Shown one piece after another: positions 62,483 to 64,000 of a stretch of DNA of 64,000 bases (positions are counted from its first letter, which is position 1; each line of letters begins with the position of its first letter). A model generated the notes under the pieces. It did not search any database and was not told the origin of the DNA. It saw nothing but the letters and a program-made list of their open reading frames with translations. Source of the DNA: JAKACA01 sp052143575 (GTDB taxonomy: Bacteria; Actinomycetota; Acidimicrobiia; Acidimicrobiales; Bog-793); assembly GCA_052143575.1 (NCBI GenBank), contig JBKQSP010000059.1:1-64000 (forward strand), written 5' to 3'. The position numbers and the translations under genes are program-made.

Positions 62483-63244
62483 TCAGGGCACCACCGGAAG
62501 GAGCTCGGCGGCGAGATCCGCCGGCATCTCGCCAACGGCGACATCGTGGATCACCCGCCCTTTGCGGAGCACGATCACCTTGCTGGCGAGCTCGAGAGCA
62601 CGAGGCACCTGCTGCTCCACCACCAACAGCGTCGTACCGGCCTCGTTGATCTCCCTGAGGGCGGCAAAGACGTCGTCGACGGCTCTCGGCGCCAGACCGA
62701 GCGAGAGCTCGTCGACGACGAGGAGCTTCGGGGGGACGGCGAGGACGCGGGCGAGGGCGAGGAGGCGCTGCTCGCCTCCCGAGAGCGTGCCGGCCAGCTG
62801 CCGCCGGCGACCTTTCAAGAGGGGGAACCGCTCGTAGGTGCGCTCGAGGGTGGCCCTCACCTGGCGGCGCGGGAGCTGCCGGCAGAACGTCAGACGGAGG
62901 TTGTCCTCGACGTCGAGCGTGGCGAACACCGGCCGGCCCTCCGGGGCGAAGGCGAGTCCGTGGCGCACGATGCGAGCGATCGAGAGCCCGGTGACGTTCT
63001 CGCCGGCGAGCAGGACCGTGCCCGCCGTCGTGGGCACGAGGCCGGCGACGACACGGGCGATCGTCGACTTTCCGGCACCGTTCGGCCCGAGCATGGCAAC
63101 GACCGATCCGGTGGGGACGCAGAACGAGACGTCGAAGAGCGCCCGGAACCGCCCGTAGGCAGCACTCACGTGCCGCAGCTCGAGAGCGGGGGGCGGGACG
63201 TCGCCGGCGGCGAGCGGGGCGCCCGGCTCCTCGACCTCGCTCAC
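62483..63244 (-). CDS. livF: Branched-chain amino-acid-type ABC transporter ATPase
   Basis: 253 residues. Walker A GPNGAGKSTIA, signature LSGGEQRLLALAR, Walker B LLVVDELSLGLAP and the LivF-type ending GRVIHDVAVGEM. Together with LivG it drives import of branched-chain amino acids or related compounds. The GTG start overlaps the livG stop (GTGA). The signature downstream of Walker B reads DELSLG rather than DEPSLG, a mild change at a usually conserved Pro. Confidence 0.9.
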   Translation of the reverse strand: MSEVEEPGAPLAAGDVPPPALELRHVSAAYGRFRALFDVSFCVPTGSVVAMLGPNGAGKSTIARVVAGLVPTTAGTVLLAGENVTGLSIARIVRHGLAFAPEGRPVFATLDVEDNLRLTFCRQLPRRQVRATLERTYERFPLLKGRRRQLAGTLSGGEQRLLALARVLAVPPKLLVVDELSLGLAPRAVDDVFAALREINEAGTTLLVVEQQVPRALELASKVIVLRKGRVIHDVAVGEMPADLAAELLPVVP

Positions 63245-64000
63245 GCCCCCTCCCCGAGGTAGGCGGCTCGCACGCCGGCATCGGCGAGCACATCGCGCAA
63301 GGTGCCGGAGGCGATGAGCCGCCCGAAGTCGATCACATAGGCGCGCTCGGCGACGGCATGCACGAGGTCGAGGTCGTGTTCAACGAGCAGGATGGCCATC
63401 TCGCGCCGTTGCCGGAGGTCATTCAGGACGCCGGCAAGACCGCCGCTCTCACGTGAGTCGAGGCCCGACGACGGCTCGTCGAGCAGGAGGAGCCTCGGCT
63501 CGGTCATGAGGGCTCGACCGAGCTCGACGAGCCGGCCCTGACCCAGGCTGAGCGACTCGATGGCAGCGTCGGCAAACGGCTCGAGCCCGAGCTCGGCGAT
63601 CATCTTCTCCACCCGGTCGAGCTCGTCGGGCTGCGGAGCGCCCCGCCAGAGGAGGTCCTTCCAGAGGCGCCCGTCGTCGTGTCGCTCCCGCTCGGCCACG
63701 AGCAGGTGGTCGCGGGCCGTCATGCCGGCGAACAGCTCGATGCGCTGGAACGTGCGCCCGATCCCGAGGCGGGCCCGGCGGTGCACGGGAAGGTTGTCGA
63801 TGCGCGTGCCATCGAACAGGATGCGGCCGCTGTCGGCGCGGCGCACGCCCGTGATGCAGTCGAACAACGTCGTCTTGCCGGCGCCGTTCGGCCCGATGAG
63901 CCCGACGGCTTCACCTGCCTGCACACTGAGCGAGATGTCATCAAGGGCGCGGATGCCACCAAAGCGCTTGCCGACGCCGATCACTTCGAGCAGCGCTGTC
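63241..64000 (-). CDS. livG: Branched-chain amino-acid-type ABC transporter ATPase (5' end outside window)
   Basis: The frame is open to base 64000 and reads ALLEVIGVGKRFGG, so the true start lies beyond the window. Walker A GPNGAGKTTLF, the LivG insertion around NLPVHRRARLGIGRTFQ, a signature written LSLGQGRLVELGRAL instead of LSGGQ, and Walker B LLLLDEPSSGLD. The altered signature loop is unusual but the rest is intact. Pairs with livF; permease and binding-protein genes would be expected further right. Confidence 0.88.
   Translation of the reverse strand, partial: TALLEVIGVGKRFGGIRALDDISLSVQAGEAVGLIGPNGAGKTTLFDCITGVRRADSGRILFDGTRIDNLPVHRRARLGIGRTFQRIELFAGMTARDHLLVAERERHDDGRLWKDLLWRGAPQPDELDRVEKMIAELGLEPFADAAIESLSLGQGRLVELGRALMTEPRLLLLDEPSSGLDSRESGGLAGVLNDLRQRREMAILLVEHDLDLVHAVAERAYVIDFGRLIASGTLRDVLADAGVRAAYLGEGA

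Overview
The window is a high-GC chromosome segment from an actinobacterium, probably of the class Acidimicrobiia. This rests on two intact WhiB-type Fe-S regulators, LytR-CpsA-Psr (LCP) cell-wall enzymes, a polyphosphate-glucokinase-like gene, a surface protein with the WWxASDGKWYPPE (DUF2510-like) N-terminus, and many genes whose start codon sits 6-9 nt after a TANNNT -10 box with no Shine-Dalgarno sequence (leaderless mRNA style). The class assignment is inference. Two RNA genes are present: a tRNA-Val and rnpB, both on the minus strand.

Layout, left to right. 1-2.8 kb: end of a peptidase E, then an Ada-AlkA fusion translationally coupled to an O6-alkylguanine transferase. 2.9-5.3 kb: tyrosine/homogentisate catabolism (HPPD, then homogentisate dioxygenase). 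5.3-11.3 kb: membrane and surface proteins, a SufS-like PLP enzyme and a polytopic glycosyltransferase-like protein. 11.5-18 kb: tRNA-Val, then a co-directional envelope set (giant membrane protein, GT2, two LCP paralogues). 18-20.7 kb: trpD, acyl-CoA dehydrogenase, whiB. 20.9-27 kb: DUF3501/rubrerythrin under an FNR-like box, and a tightly overlapped glpD / alkyl-DHAP-synthase-like / glycerol kinase operon. 28.3-32.5 kb: MoxR, DUF58, transglutaminase. 32.5-37.5 kb: ferredoxin reductase, MFS exporter, ArsR-type regulator and a divergent cytochrome P450, with a consensus promoter covered by a 26-bp palindrome. 37.5-41.8 kb: xseA-xseB-hbd-cupin operon, DoxX-like protein, cupin. 41.9-45.6 kb: ABC-2 exporter, a 51-residue membrane protein, a second WhiB and an NTF2-like protein. 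45.6-49 kb: GH65 phosphorylase plus beta-phosphoglucomutase. 49-52.8 kb: an accessory stretch with a WhiB-like relic, a lipoprotein, DUF302, a frameshifted tyrosine integrase bounded by att-like repeats, then rnpB. 52.8-59.6 kb: histidine phosphatase, zinc-ribbon coiled coil, IMPase-like phosphatase, and cobalamin adenosyltransferase / pepA / ppgK. 59.6-64 kb: a histidine kinase and response regulator next to a secreted protein with an OmpR-type direct repeat upstream, then LivF and the start of LivG.

Most genes are ordinary chromosomal functions packed into operons by 4-nt ATGA, GTGA or TTGA overlaps. The observations most worth following are: the window-wide leaderless promoter motif; the ArsR promoter/operator with a 50-codon leader ORF coupled to the regulator; the small degenerate integrative element beside rnpB; the glycerol operon with an alkyl-DHAP-synthase-like enzyme that keeps its His triad; and two small genes or fragments that a length cut-off would miss.
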